Assembly (NCBI GenBank): GCA_045576735.1
Contig: JAZNGZ010000078.1
Location: forward strand, 1 to 5,207
Reading direction: 5' to 3'
Length of the DNA stretch: 5,207 bases
Source: RGIG4079 sp045576735
GTDB lineage: Bacteria > Bacteroidota > Bacteroidia > Bacteroidales > Muribaculaceae
A model generated the notes under the pieces. The model had not been told where the DNA came from. It did no database searches and saw only the letters and a program-made list of their open reading frames with translations. Shown piece after piece: positions 1 to 5,207 of this stretch (position 1 is its first letter; each line of letters starts with the position of its first letter). A program made the position numbers and the translations under genes.

Positions 1-37
1 TTATAATTAGCCATTTAACACACCTAAAACAACAACC

Positions 38-697
38 ATGAGACGAGGAAAAGAGACATGCCGTATCCTTAAAGAGATACGCCGACAAATTGCCGATGCG
101 AATGATATTGAATATATCACATCGGAGTGCCGATTTCAAGGCGACTGCCTCGGCACATGCCCTAAATGCGAAGCCGAAGTGCAATATCTCGAGCAACAAC
201 TATCGGCTCGTCACGCCGCCGGCAAAGCAATAGCCCTCGCCGGCATCTCAGCCGGGTTGATAATCTCGTCATGCACAAGCTGTTCTATCATTGGAGGGAA
301 CAATTACACGGTAGAAGGAAAAGTTGGCTATCATGAAGCCTCTACACAAAATATCATCTCCACCCCTAATGACACCATTACTCATGGCAAACTGACCATT
401 ACCCCTTTAATAACTGAAAGCAATGACGAAACAGTGAACATATCGGGATGTATTAGAGACTTAAGCGATAATGAGCCTTTAATCGGAGCCGATATTGTAG
501 AAATAAGCACTGGTAATGAGACCCAAACAAATCTTAATGGAGAATTTTCATTTCAAGTAAGAAAAGGGAGCGAAATTAAGATCTCGTATGTAGGAATGAA
601 AGAAATGACGTTTATTGCCAATAACAATTGTGTGATTGAGGCATTTCTCGAAATGGACGGCGAACTAACAGGAGATGTAATGGAGAAGTCCCAATAG
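38..697 (+). CDS. Cys-cluster / carboxypeptidase-regulatory-like domain protein, membrane-anchored
   Basis: This 219-residue protein has three visible parts. Residues 1-60 are a charged module with C8 and a Cys cluster C31, C37, C41, C44 (the last three in DCxGTCPKC), which looks like a small metal-binding knuckle. It ends in a short helix (about 45-58). Residues 62-78 are hydrophobic and end in ISSC79 with a second Cys at 82, so this is a transmembrane anchor or an internal lipobox-like site. Residues 133-206 match the CarboxypepD_reg-like beta-sandwich pattern: ISGxIxD, then EPLIGADI, then NLNGEFSF and ISYVGM. I recognise the N-terminal module as recurrent in Bacteroidales proteins of unknown function. 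The C-terminal domain is common in outer-envelope proteins such as SusC-type receptors. The first ATG fits the conserved N-terminus (MRRGKETCRILKEIR). No promoter is visible in the 37 upstream bases. The function is unknown. Gene call confident; topology uncertain. Confidence 0.88.
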   Translation: MRRGKETCRILKEIRRQIADANDIEYITSECRFQGDCLGTCPKCEAEVQYLEQQLSARHAAGKAIALAGISAGLIISSCTSCSIIGGNNYTVEGKVGYHEASTQNIISTPNDTITHGKLTITPLITESNDETVNISGCIRDLSDNEPLIGADIVEISTGNETQTNLNGEFSFQVRKGSEIKISYVGMKEMTFIANNNCVIEAFLEMDGELTGDVMEKSQ

Positions 698-722
698 ACA
701 ATCAACCAAAATAGTATTCTCA

Positions 723-866
723 ATGAAACAACGAGTAGAATTAAGCACTTATTCAATAATCATAACAATCTTATGCCTTGGCATATTAGTATCGACAATA
801 TTTATGATTCCCGAAATATGGTGGCAAATCGGTTGGGGTGGTTTTATGGATTTAAGTTGCATTTAA
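723..866 (+). pseudogene. 5' fragment of a small membrane-protein gene, interrupted by an IS remnant
   Basis: An ATG 25 bases after the stop of the preceding gene opens a 47-codon frame. Its first ~37 residues look native: MKQRVELST, then a strongly hydrophobic stretch (about residues 11-30, SIIITILCLGILVSTIFMIP), then EIWWQIG. This is a positively charged start followed by one membrane segment, as in a signal-anchored protein. From about base 836 the DNA belongs to an IS982-family transposase gene read in another frame, so the last ~10 residues (WGGFMDLSCI) are read-through of IS DNA and end at the TAA at 864-866. The spacing suggests co-transcription with the gene at 38-697. The missing distal part may be the frame at 1321-1728, but this cannot be shown here. 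No family is recognised from 37 residues. Confidence 0.6.
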
Positions 867-1297
867 TAATCAATGACAAAGGTGAGATATTGAACTTTAT
901 GTTTACTCCAGGGAATGTAGATGACAGACAACCTCTTTATTCTGAAAACTTCATCAAGAATGTAAAAGGGAAATTATGTGGGGATAAAGGCTATCTTGGT
1001 GCTCAATTATTTGAGTTCTTGTTTATGAATGGCATTCAGTTGGTAACCAAAATAAAAAACAACATGAAAAATATGTTACTTTCGGTAACTGATAAAATAA
1101 TGATACGAAAAAGAGCTTTGATTGAGTCGGTTAACGATGAGCTGAAAAATATTGCTCAAATTGAACACTCAAGGCATCGTTCTTTTGAGAATTTTATCTC
1201 TAATGCCTTGAGTGCTATTGCTGCTTATTGTTTCTTCCCGAAGAAGCCGTCTATTTCTGTGGAATTTGTGGACGATAATCAACTTACGCTTTTCTAA
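836..1297 (+). pseudogene. IS982-family transposase, C-terminal fragment
   Basis: The frame encodes the distal half of a DDE transposase. Recognisable blocks are GWFYGFKLHLIINDKGEI, the FTPGNVDDRQPL segment, KGKLCGDKGYLG carrying the second catalytic Asp (codon 983-985), and RKRALIESVNDELKN carrying the catalytic Glu (codon 1124-1126). IEHSRHRS and a hydrophobic ALSAIAAYCFF tail follow. IS982 transposases are normally about 290-300 residues. Only about 153 remain, and the region with the first catalytic Asp is missing, so the protein should be inactive. An in-frame ATG exists at 773, but codons 773-835 are an out-of-frame reading of the upstream membrane-protein gene (MPWHISIDNIYDSRN... has no transposase character). 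The 174-residue frame is therefore a chimera and not a gene with its own start. Confidence 0.85.
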
Positions 1298-1318
1298 TTC
1301 TTATATCGAACTCACGTT
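836..1318 (+). mobile_element. 5'-truncated IS982-family insertion sequence
   Basis: The segment holds the 3' half of an IS982-type element: the distal part of the transposase gene plus about 20 bases after its stop. The tail CTTATATCGAACTCACGTT (1300-1318) has the position expected of the terminal inverted repeat. I recall this type of end from Bacteroidota IS982 elements, but the exact boundary is not proven. The matching left end, which would begin AACGTGAGTTCGAT, is absent from the window. The left border is placed where recognisable transposase sequence begins (GWFYGFKLH, from base 836). A full element would be about 1 kb, so roughly half is lost. No target-site duplication could be found, as expected when one end is missing. 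The remnant cannot move by itself. Confidence 0.75.
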
Positions 1319-1320
1319 AC

Positions 1321-1728
1321 TATAATGAAAGTTTCGATTTTTCCGACCTAAATACCGATGAAATTATCAACGAAATAATCTCAGAATTTGACAAAAGCAT
1401 GAGACACACTGTAGGACAAAATGGGTTGACCGATATACGCACACGCTTGTCGAACAATCTAATTGAATCAACTTTCATTTTTGACCACACATTTAATATC
1501 AATGATATCGTTGACATCAATGATTTCTAAAGAGACCTGGTTAAAGAAATGACTGCCTCGCAAGATGACCTTGACACTTGGGGCGCACTTTACTATCTAG
1601 GCATTGACGGATTTAAATTTATTTTCAAAAATACTGATTCCGAAAACGGCAAGTGGTTTTCAGTAACAATTGAGGATGTTATAAATGGCATTGAGAACCT
1701 TGATGCAATCCCTCTAAATAAGATTTAA
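1321..1728 (+). pseudogene. Decayed gene fragment after the IS remnant, with in-frame stop
   Basis: Directly after the IS end a frame without a start runs to a TAA at 1726-1728, interrupted only by a TAA at 1528-1530. Before that stop it reads YNESFDFSDLNTDEIINEII..., then LTDIRTRLSNNLIESTFIFDHTFNIND. After it comes RDLVKEMTASQDDLDTWGALYYLGIDGFKFIFKN, then GKWFSVTIEDVINGIENLD. Both halves read like one soluble, acidic, extracytoplasmic domain (alternating polar and aromatic beta-strand patterns), and the frame is kept across the stop, so a single substitution to TAA is the simplest cause. In-frame ATGs at 1399 and 1549 could at most give short products. It may be the distal part of the membrane-anchored gene starting at 723, split by the IS with some loss. 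No family was recognised. Confidence 0.6.
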
Positions 1729-1782
1729 TCACCTATACTACACTATTGTTTCCACCTCAAAAACGTCTTTTAATATTCTATA

Positions 1783-1814
1783 TTTGTAGATATAAGAAAA
1801 GGGTTGTAACTTTG
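1783..1814 (+). promoter_or_regulatory. Bacteroides-type promoter of the three-gene outer-membrane unit
   Basis: A -33-like TTTG (1783-1786), a 20-base spacer and a -7 element TAACTTTG (1807-1814) match the Bacteroides primary sigma factor consensus TTTG-N19-21-TAnnTTTG. Transcription should start near 1820, leaving an A/T-rich leader of about 40 bases before the ATG at 1863. A second TAnnTTTG match (TATATTTG, 1779-1786) overlaps the -33 box but has no correctly spaced upstream box, so I do not call it a promoter. Confidence 0.75.
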
Positions 1815-1830
1815 CATTAAAATAAAACTC

Positions 1831-1847
1831 TAATAATTCAATTATTA
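1831..1847. repeat. A/T inverted repeat in the 5' leader
   Basis: TAATAATT (1831-1838), one central C, and AATTATTA (1840-1847) form a perfect 8-bp inverted repeat just downstream of the predicted transcription start and 15 bases before the start codon. It could be an operator half-site pair, a weak hairpin in the leader, or chance in very A/T-rich DNA. The absence of G/C pairs makes a stable RNA hairpin unlikely. Confidence 0.35.
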
Positions 1848-1862
1848 ACTATTAAATTAACA

Positions 1863-3104
1863 ATGAAAAAATTTAAATTTTTAGCATTAGCACTTTGTGC
1901 CGTACTTGGATTCGCATCTTGTAGCGATGATGATGAACCAGGAACAACTGATGTAAAAGGTAAAAACCTTTGGGGAGAAGTGCTCCGTGGTGACAACATG
2001 CAGCTTCAATTCTACCCCGACCATTTTGCATTTTATTGGGAATACACTTTTGACGCAACAGCCAATCCTGAAATCGGGCTTATCATTGAAGGGGAATTCC
2101 CCGATGCTCGCTTCTTGAGCTATAATGTATATGACGATGATGAACAAACAAGTTACTGCGAAAAAGGATTTAGCCTTATGGACGTAGAGATAGAACCCGA
2201 CAATGGCTATATCAACACATTCCGTCAAGAAACAACAGCTAAAAATCAAAAATATACTATTTATGTATTTCCAACCGATGCTCCGGCTTCAATCACCGCC
2301 GGCAAATCTAACATCTGTTGGTTTGACACTGATGTGAAGAAAGTGTGTACAATGCTTCGCTACTACATTCCTGTTGGAGGTGTTAATGCTGGAGTGGATA
2401 TGCCTACTATTAAAGCAATTGACTTAACTACAGGTAAAGAATTAGAAGCTCCTAAACGCGAGCTAAGCGGTCTCCGTGGCGAAATGGAACTTCCTAATGC
2501 TGCATTCACATCATCTCCCAATGCACTATTCTTCCGCGCTCCATTTGCGTATGCTTATCCTAATGGACCATCTGAATACTGCTATAGCCGCAACGTATTG
2601 GAAGTTGACGATGTAATTGTATTCAACTTCAAAGCTCCTTCTTATCCTAAAAACGTTTCTGAATTTGCAACATCTGATATGCGTTATTGGTCTGTTTGTG
2701 TAGGCAATGAAGACACATACACTCCTCTTGCTATAAGCGACTACCAAACTAAAATCGACGCCAACGGCTTTGCAAACTATATCCTTGCCGACAAGAATTC
2801 AGCAAATTATGCCGAAGTAAAACGCATCGCTGAAGAAAAAGGCTACAACATCCTTGAATGGGACGGCAATGCTTGGAAAAAAGGTGTGATGATTCTATAT
2901 CGCAACATGGTATTTGACGACGACTATGCACACTCTATGCGTTTACTTGATCCTGTTGGTCCCGGCACAAATGTTATGGCTAATCCAGCAAAATATATTG
3001 CCGTATTAGGTCTTGGTCAATGGGGCGCTACCGGAGCAAAAATCACCACTACCCAATTTATTGCAGCAGGTGGAAATATTCCTTTGCGCCAACAAGCACA
3101 ATAA
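1863..3104 (+). CDS. Surface-exposed lipoprotein of uncharacterised two-repeat family
   Basis: The 413-residue protein begins with a type II signal peptide (MKKFKFLALALCAVLGFASC, lipidated C20). SDDDE follows, the acidic signal that sends Bacteroidota lipoproteins to the cell surface. The mature part has no other membrane segment. Two halves look alike. Residues 72-140 run GLIIEGEFPDARFLSYNVYD, then DVEIEPDNGYIN, then YTIYVFP. Residues 250-312 run VIVFNFKAPS, then DMRYWSVCVGN, then IDANGFANYILADK. GGVNAGVDMP (172-181), FFRAP (223-227), YPNG (232-235) and ILYRNMVFDDDY (344-355) are further conserved-looking blocks. I recall the same order of blocks in unnamed proteins of proteobacteria and actinobacteria, but no functional name. 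C152 and C162 could form a disulfide. It is first in a promoter-led unit and is followed after 22 bases by a PCMD lipoprotein. No catalytic residues can be proposed. The start is fixed by the signal peptide. Confidence 0.9.
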   Translation: MKKFKFLALALCAVLGFASCSDDDEPGTTDVKGKNLWGEVLRGDNMQLQFYPDHFAFYWEYTFDATANPEIGLIIEGEFPDARFLSYNVYDDDEQTSYCEKGFSLMDVEIEPDNGYINTFRQETTAKNQKYTIYVFPTDAPASITAGKSNICWFDTDVKKVCTMLRYYIPVGGVNAGVDMPTIKAIDLTTGKELEAPKRELSGLRGEMELPNAAFTSSPNALFFRAPFAYAYPNGPSEYCYSRNVLEVDDVIVFNFKAPSYPKNVSEFATSDMRYWSVCVGNEDTYTPLAISDYQTKIDANGFANYILADKNSANYAEVKRIAEEKGYNILEWDGNAWKKGVMILYRNMVFDDDYAHSMRLLDPVGPGTNVMANPAKYIAVLGLGQWGATGAKITTTQFIAAGGNIPLRQQAQ

Positions 3105-3126
3105 TTAACCCTTCCTGCTTCAACTC

Positions 3127-4197
3127 ATGAAATATTTCTCAATCCTTGCATGCTTGATGCTCTTATGCTTTTCAAGTTGCATCAAGGATGAAAAACCAAA
3201 TATTGAAGCCGACATTATCGAGGTGCTCTCCCCACAGGAGGGCATCTTGAATGTCGTATATCAATCAACAAGCATTGACATTTATGCCGACCCGGCTAAA
3301 ATCGATCCCGAGAACATCACTTTTAGTTATCTCATCTCGGAAGGTGCTACAATTTCACCCGATCCACAAGGGGTGAGTGATTATTCCACTCCTAGATCAT
3401 TTATCGTTACAAGTGAAGATGGTGAATGGACTAAAACTTATCAAGTGCGCATCATTTTCAAAGACCTACCCTCTGAGTTTGACTTTGAAAACTGGTATCA
3501 ACCCGAAGGTGAAAGATATAAAATGCCTTTTGATATAGATTCTGAATCGGGCGACTCGTTGTTTATATGGTCTTGTGGTAATGAGCCTTACGCTTTCATC
3601 ACTAACAAATATGATGACTACACAACGTTCCCCACTCAACCCACCACAGAGGCTTGTCAGGGTAGTTATGCCGTAAAACTTGAGACAAAACTCACCGGCG
3701 ACTATTACAAGCCTATCGCTGCCGGCAACTTGTTTATCGGACAATTTGACGCATCTAAGTATGATCCCCTTGAATCAACACAATTTGGATTACCCTTTAT
3801 GAAGAAGCCTCTTCGCATTACCGGAAAATACAAATATCGTTCAGGAGGGAAAACATATCACACTCAATCCGACGATAGCTGTCGCATTCAAGCGGTATTA
3901 TATAAAACCGATGCCAATGTAAAACATCTCAACGGCTACACGATTAAAAACAGTCCTAACATCGTGGCTCGTGCCGAAATGACCGACGACGGAACCGACA
4001 CCCCGGGTGAGGGATATAAATATTTCGATTTCGAATTTATATACACCCAAGAAATCGACTGCGATATATTAAAATCGGGAGGTTATAACCTTGCTGTTAT
4101 CTTCTCGGCAAGTCGCAAAGGTGACACCTACGATGGAGCTCCGGGTAGCGTTATGCTCGTTGATGATGTGAAGATTATTTGTGACACTAATTTTTAA
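3127..4197 (+). CDS. PCMD-domain surface lipoprotein
   Basis: The 356-residue protein has a type II signal peptide ending in CFSSC18, followed by IKDEK, a surface-export signal. Residues about 25-112 form an Ig-like beta domain (IIEVLSPQEG ... WTKTYQVRIIF), as often precedes this family. Residues about 117-352 match the PCMD fold (putative carbohydrate metabolism domain, PF13201): FDFENWY, then LFIWSCGNEP, FPTQPTTEACQGSYAVKLET and AAGNLFIGQFD. The rest of the match is FGLPFMKKPLRITGKYKY, FDFEFIY, LAVIFSASRKGDTYDGAPGSVMLVDDVKI. The family name comes from structural likeness to glycan-binding beta-sandwiches, and no activity is established. PCMD proteins often sit next to outer-membrane barrel genes in Bacteroidales, as here: the barrel gene starts 12 bases downstream. 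A role in binding or processing an extracellular ligand is inference. The length and start fit the family. Confidence 0.9.
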   Translation: MKYFSILACLMLLCFSSCIKDEKPNIEADIIEVLSPQEGILNVVYQSTSIDIYADPAKIDPENITFSYLISEGATISPDPQGVSDYSTPRSFIVTSEDGEWTKTYQVRIIFKDLPSEFDFENWYQPEGERYKMPFDIDSESGDSLFIWSCGNEPYAFITNKYDDYTTFPTQPTTEACQGSYAVKLETKLTGDYYKPIAAGNLFIGQFDASKYDPLESTQFGLPFMKKPLRITGKYKYRSGGKTYHTQSDDSCRIQAVLYKTDANVKHLNGYTIKNSPNIVARAEMTDDGTDTPGEGYKYFDFEFIYTQEIDCDILKSGGYNLAVIFSASRKGDTYDGAPGSVMLVDDVKIICDTNF

Positions 4198-4209
4198 TCA
4201 AGCTTCAAC

Positions 4210-4965
4210 ATGAAAAAGATTACTATTATAATTGCATTGGTTTTTGGCATTGCATTATCGTCATCAGCCAACGACTCTATTGCCTCAAATCGCAATGGAA
4301 TGGAATATAAAGTTGCAGCCGGATTTAATATTGGTGGAACATCTCCCATCGGGCTTCCTGCCGAGGTGCGTGGCATTAACAGCTACAAACCCACCCCCAA
4401 CCTGTCAATCGCCGGATATGCAATAAAAATGTTTAACCCAACATGGGGATTGAAAGCCGGGCTTCGCTTTGAGAACAAAGGAATGGAATCAGGCATTAAT
4501 GTAAAGAACTACAAAATGACCGTCAACATTCAATCAGGCGATGCAACAGGTGTAAAAACAGGTTATTTTACCGGCGACATTAAAAATAAAACTCGCATGG
4601 GATACCTAACCATTCCGATGAGTGCCGTTTATCGACTCAACAAGCAATGGGATTTCCATGCCGGTATTTATGCCTCATACGCCCTTGATTACAACTTTAC
4701 AGGCAAAGTGGTACAAGGTCAAATTCGTGAGACTCCTCTCACCCCTATCATTGGTATCACAAAAGCCGACTACAACTACTCCGACGATCTACAAAAGTGG
4801 GACGTTGGCGCTGAAATAGGCGCAGCATGCAAAGTGTATCGTAACCTTGCTATTGAAGCCAATTTCACATGGGGTTTTATAAGCGTGCTTGATCCCGATA
4901 AGCGCAAGATGGATATGGACAACTATAACCTATATCTCAATTTAGGTGTAAGTTACACATTCTAA
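4210..4965 (+). CDS. PorT-like outer-membrane beta-barrel protein
   Basis: The 251-residue protein has a type I signal peptide (cleavage likely after SSSA20) and then alternating hydrophobic/polar strands separated by short turns. Recognisable blocks of the OMP_b-brl_2 / PorT-like family (PF13568) are YKVAAGFNIGG (33-43), WGLKAGLRFENKGMES (79-94), YLTIPMSAVYRL (132-143) and WDVGAEIGAACKVYRNLAIEANFTWGF (197-223). The protein ends LYLNLGVSYTF, a final strand with the terminal Phe typical of barrels inserted by the BAM machinery. The length fits a small barrel of about eight strands. It is the last gene of the unit, and a terminator begins 22 bases after its stop. It probably anchors or supports the two upstream surface lipoproteins, but neither transport nor a pore function can be shown. 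No gene name is justified. Confidence 0.88.
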   Translation: MKKITIIIALVFGIALSSSANDSIASNRNGMEYKVAAGFNIGGTSPIGLPAEVRGINSYKPTPNLSIAGYAIKMFNPTWGLKAGLRFENKGMESGINVKNYKMTVNIQSGDATGVKTGYFTGDIKNKTRMGYLTIPMSAVYRLNKQWDFHAGIYASYALDYNFTGKVVQGQIRETPLTPIIGITKADYNYSDDLQKWDVGAEIGAACKVYRNLAIEANFTWGFISVLDPDKRKMDMDNYNLYLNLGVSYTF

Positions 4966-4987
4966 CTCATATTCAACAGATTTAGCT

Positions 4988-5030
4988 AAAACGATGTGTC
5001 AATCTTTTGATTAGACACATCGTTTTTTTT
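4988..5030 (+). terminator. Strong intrinsic terminator after the outer-membrane unit
   Basis: ACGATGTGTC (4991-5000) pairs perfectly with GACACATCGT (5014-5023). Inside it AATC (5001-5004) pairs with GATT (5009-5012) around a TTTT loop, leaving A5013 as a bulge, so the helix is about 14 bp. The stem can be lengthened by AAA/TTT (4988-4990 with 5024-5026). The eight T residues (5023-5030) directly after CG give a classical Rho-independent terminator for + strand transcription. The minus-strand tract is only four T long, so it is probably one-directional. Confidence 0.92.
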
Positions 5031-5063
5031 CACATATACAGCTATTCACTCCAATAATATCAC

Positions 5064-5071
5064 TATATTTG
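5064..5071 (+). promoter_or_regulatory. TAnnTTTG promoter element before the radical SAM gene
   Basis: TATATTTG matches the Bacteroides -7 consensus TAnnTTTG and lies six bases before the ATG at 5078, downstream of the terminator. No clear TTTG box is present about 20 bases upstream (the area around 5040-5044 reads AGCTA). This is common, since the -33 box is the weaker element. The expected start of transcription falls at or very near the start codon. Confidence 0.55.
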
Positions 5072-5077
5072 CAATCG

Positions 5078-5207
5078 ATGAACGATGCTGCTCACATAAT
5101 AGGAATTTGCCGCCATCGCTTGACTACCGACGGCGAGGGTGTTACCACTTTGGTGGCATTCCATGGCTGCCCGTTGCGTTGCAAATACTGCCTTAACCCT
5201 CAATCGC
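5078..5207 (+). CDS. Radical SAM protein, glycyl-radical-enzyme-activase-like, N-terminal fragment
   Basis: The frame is open to the end of the window, and its first 43 codons are visible. After MNDAAHIIGICRHRLTTDGE comes GVTTLVAFHGCPLRCKYCLN, which contains CX3CX2C (C31, C35, C38). This motif binds the 4Fe-4S cluster used by radical SAM enzymes to cleave S-adenosylmethionine. The short N-terminus before the motif and the GxxTLVAFHGCPLRCKYCLNPQ wording resemble activases of pyruvate formate-lyase type and the related 'single-cluster' radical SAM proteins of Bacteroidales. C11 is extra. The substrate cannot be told, because the C-terminal part and downstream partners lie outside the window. 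The ATG is chosen because it directly precedes the conserved start and follows a TAnnTTTG element. A terminator separates it from the upstream unit, so it is probably regulated independently. Confidence 0.82.
   Translation, partial: MNDAAHIIGICRHRLTTDGEGVTTLVAFHGCPLRCKYCLNPQS

Noticed and set aside
725..735. Possible left end of the IS near 'CAACGAG'
   Set aside because: It does not match the reverse complement of the right end (AACGTGAGTTCGAT), and sequence 723-835 reads as a native membrane-protein N-terminus.
553..756. Minus-strand frame with a hydrophobic stretch across the end of the first gene
   Set aside because: Its hydrophobic part is the reverse complement of coding sequence of the first gene and the start of the membrane-protein gene, and no other signal supports it.
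1320..1520. Minus-strand 66-residue frame after the IS end
   Set aside because: The + strand frame in the same DNA has better protein-like composition and continues past 1530; the minus frame is probably its shadow.
1757..1770. AAAA...TTTT stretch as a terminator for the decayed gene
   Set aside because: The arms are only A/T pairs of about four bases, with no G/C stem; too weak to call.
1887..2249. 120-residue minus-strand reading frame inside the first lipoprotein gene
   Set aside because: It lies wholly antisense to a gene with signal peptide and family-like blocks, its translation is Cys/Ile/Val-rich without domain character, and there is no promoter for it.
3466..3744. 92-residue minus-strand reading frame inside the PCMD gene
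   Set aside because: It is antisense to a well-supported domain, has no recognisable motifs and no neighbours in the same direction.
4622..4819. Plus-strand 65-residue frame overlapping the barrel gene (also one at 4232-4426)
   Set aside because: Both are out-of-frame readings inside the barrel gene, with no start context or domain pattern.
1..5207. CRISPR array, tRNA, rRNA, riboswitch or tandem repeat
   Set aside because: No regularly spaced repeats, no cloverleaf or known RNA motif seen on either strand by reading; nothing in the gaps is long enough to hide one except 1729-1862, which holds the promoter.

Overview
The window looks like chromosomal DNA from a Bacteroidales bacterium (Bacteroidaceae or Muribaculaceae type). 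Supporting signs are lipoprotein signal peptides whose lipobox Cys is followed by acidic residues (C-S-D-D-D-E and C-I-K-D-E, the Bacteroidota surface-export signature), a PCMD-domain lipoprotein, a PorT-like outer-membrane barrel, a carboxypeptidase-regulatory-like domain, A/T-rich leaders without clear Shine-Dalgarno sites, and promoters of the Bacteroides TTTG / TAnnTTTG type. All genes read on the + strand. The genus cannot be fixed from the sequence alone.

Left part (1-1728): a complete gene (38-697) encodes a 219-residue protein with a Cys-cluster N-terminal module, a hydrophobic segment and a C-terminal CarboxypepD_reg-like domain. Twenty-five bases later a small membrane-protein gene starts at 723. 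It is cut near base 835 by the remnant of an IS982-family insertion sequence (about 836-1318) that lacks its 5' half, including the first catalytic Asp. After the IS end, a reading frame without a start (1321-1728) carries an in-frame stop at 1528-1530. It is a decayed gene, possibly the distal part of the interrupted membrane-protein gene.

Middle part (1729-5030): a well-formed Bacteroides-type promoter (TTTG, 20-bp spacer, TAACTTTG) precedes three closely spaced genes. They are a surface lipoprotein of an uncharacterised family with two similar halves (1863-3104), a PCMD-domain surface lipoprotein (3127-4197) and a PorT-like outer-membrane beta-barrel protein (4210-4965). A strong intrinsic terminator (4988-5030) closes the unit. 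I infer that the three proteins work together at the outer membrane, perhaps on a glycan or another extracellular ligand; no enzymatic activity can be read from the sequence.

Right edge (5031-5207): a TAnnTTTG element lies directly before the start of a radical SAM protein (5078 onward, cut by the window end) with the CX3CX2C iron-sulfur motif. The promoter geometry suggests a leaderless or nearly leaderless transcript.

The most interesting content is the three-gene outer-membrane unit, above all its first, function-unknown lipoprotein, and the chimeric reading frame made by the truncated IS.
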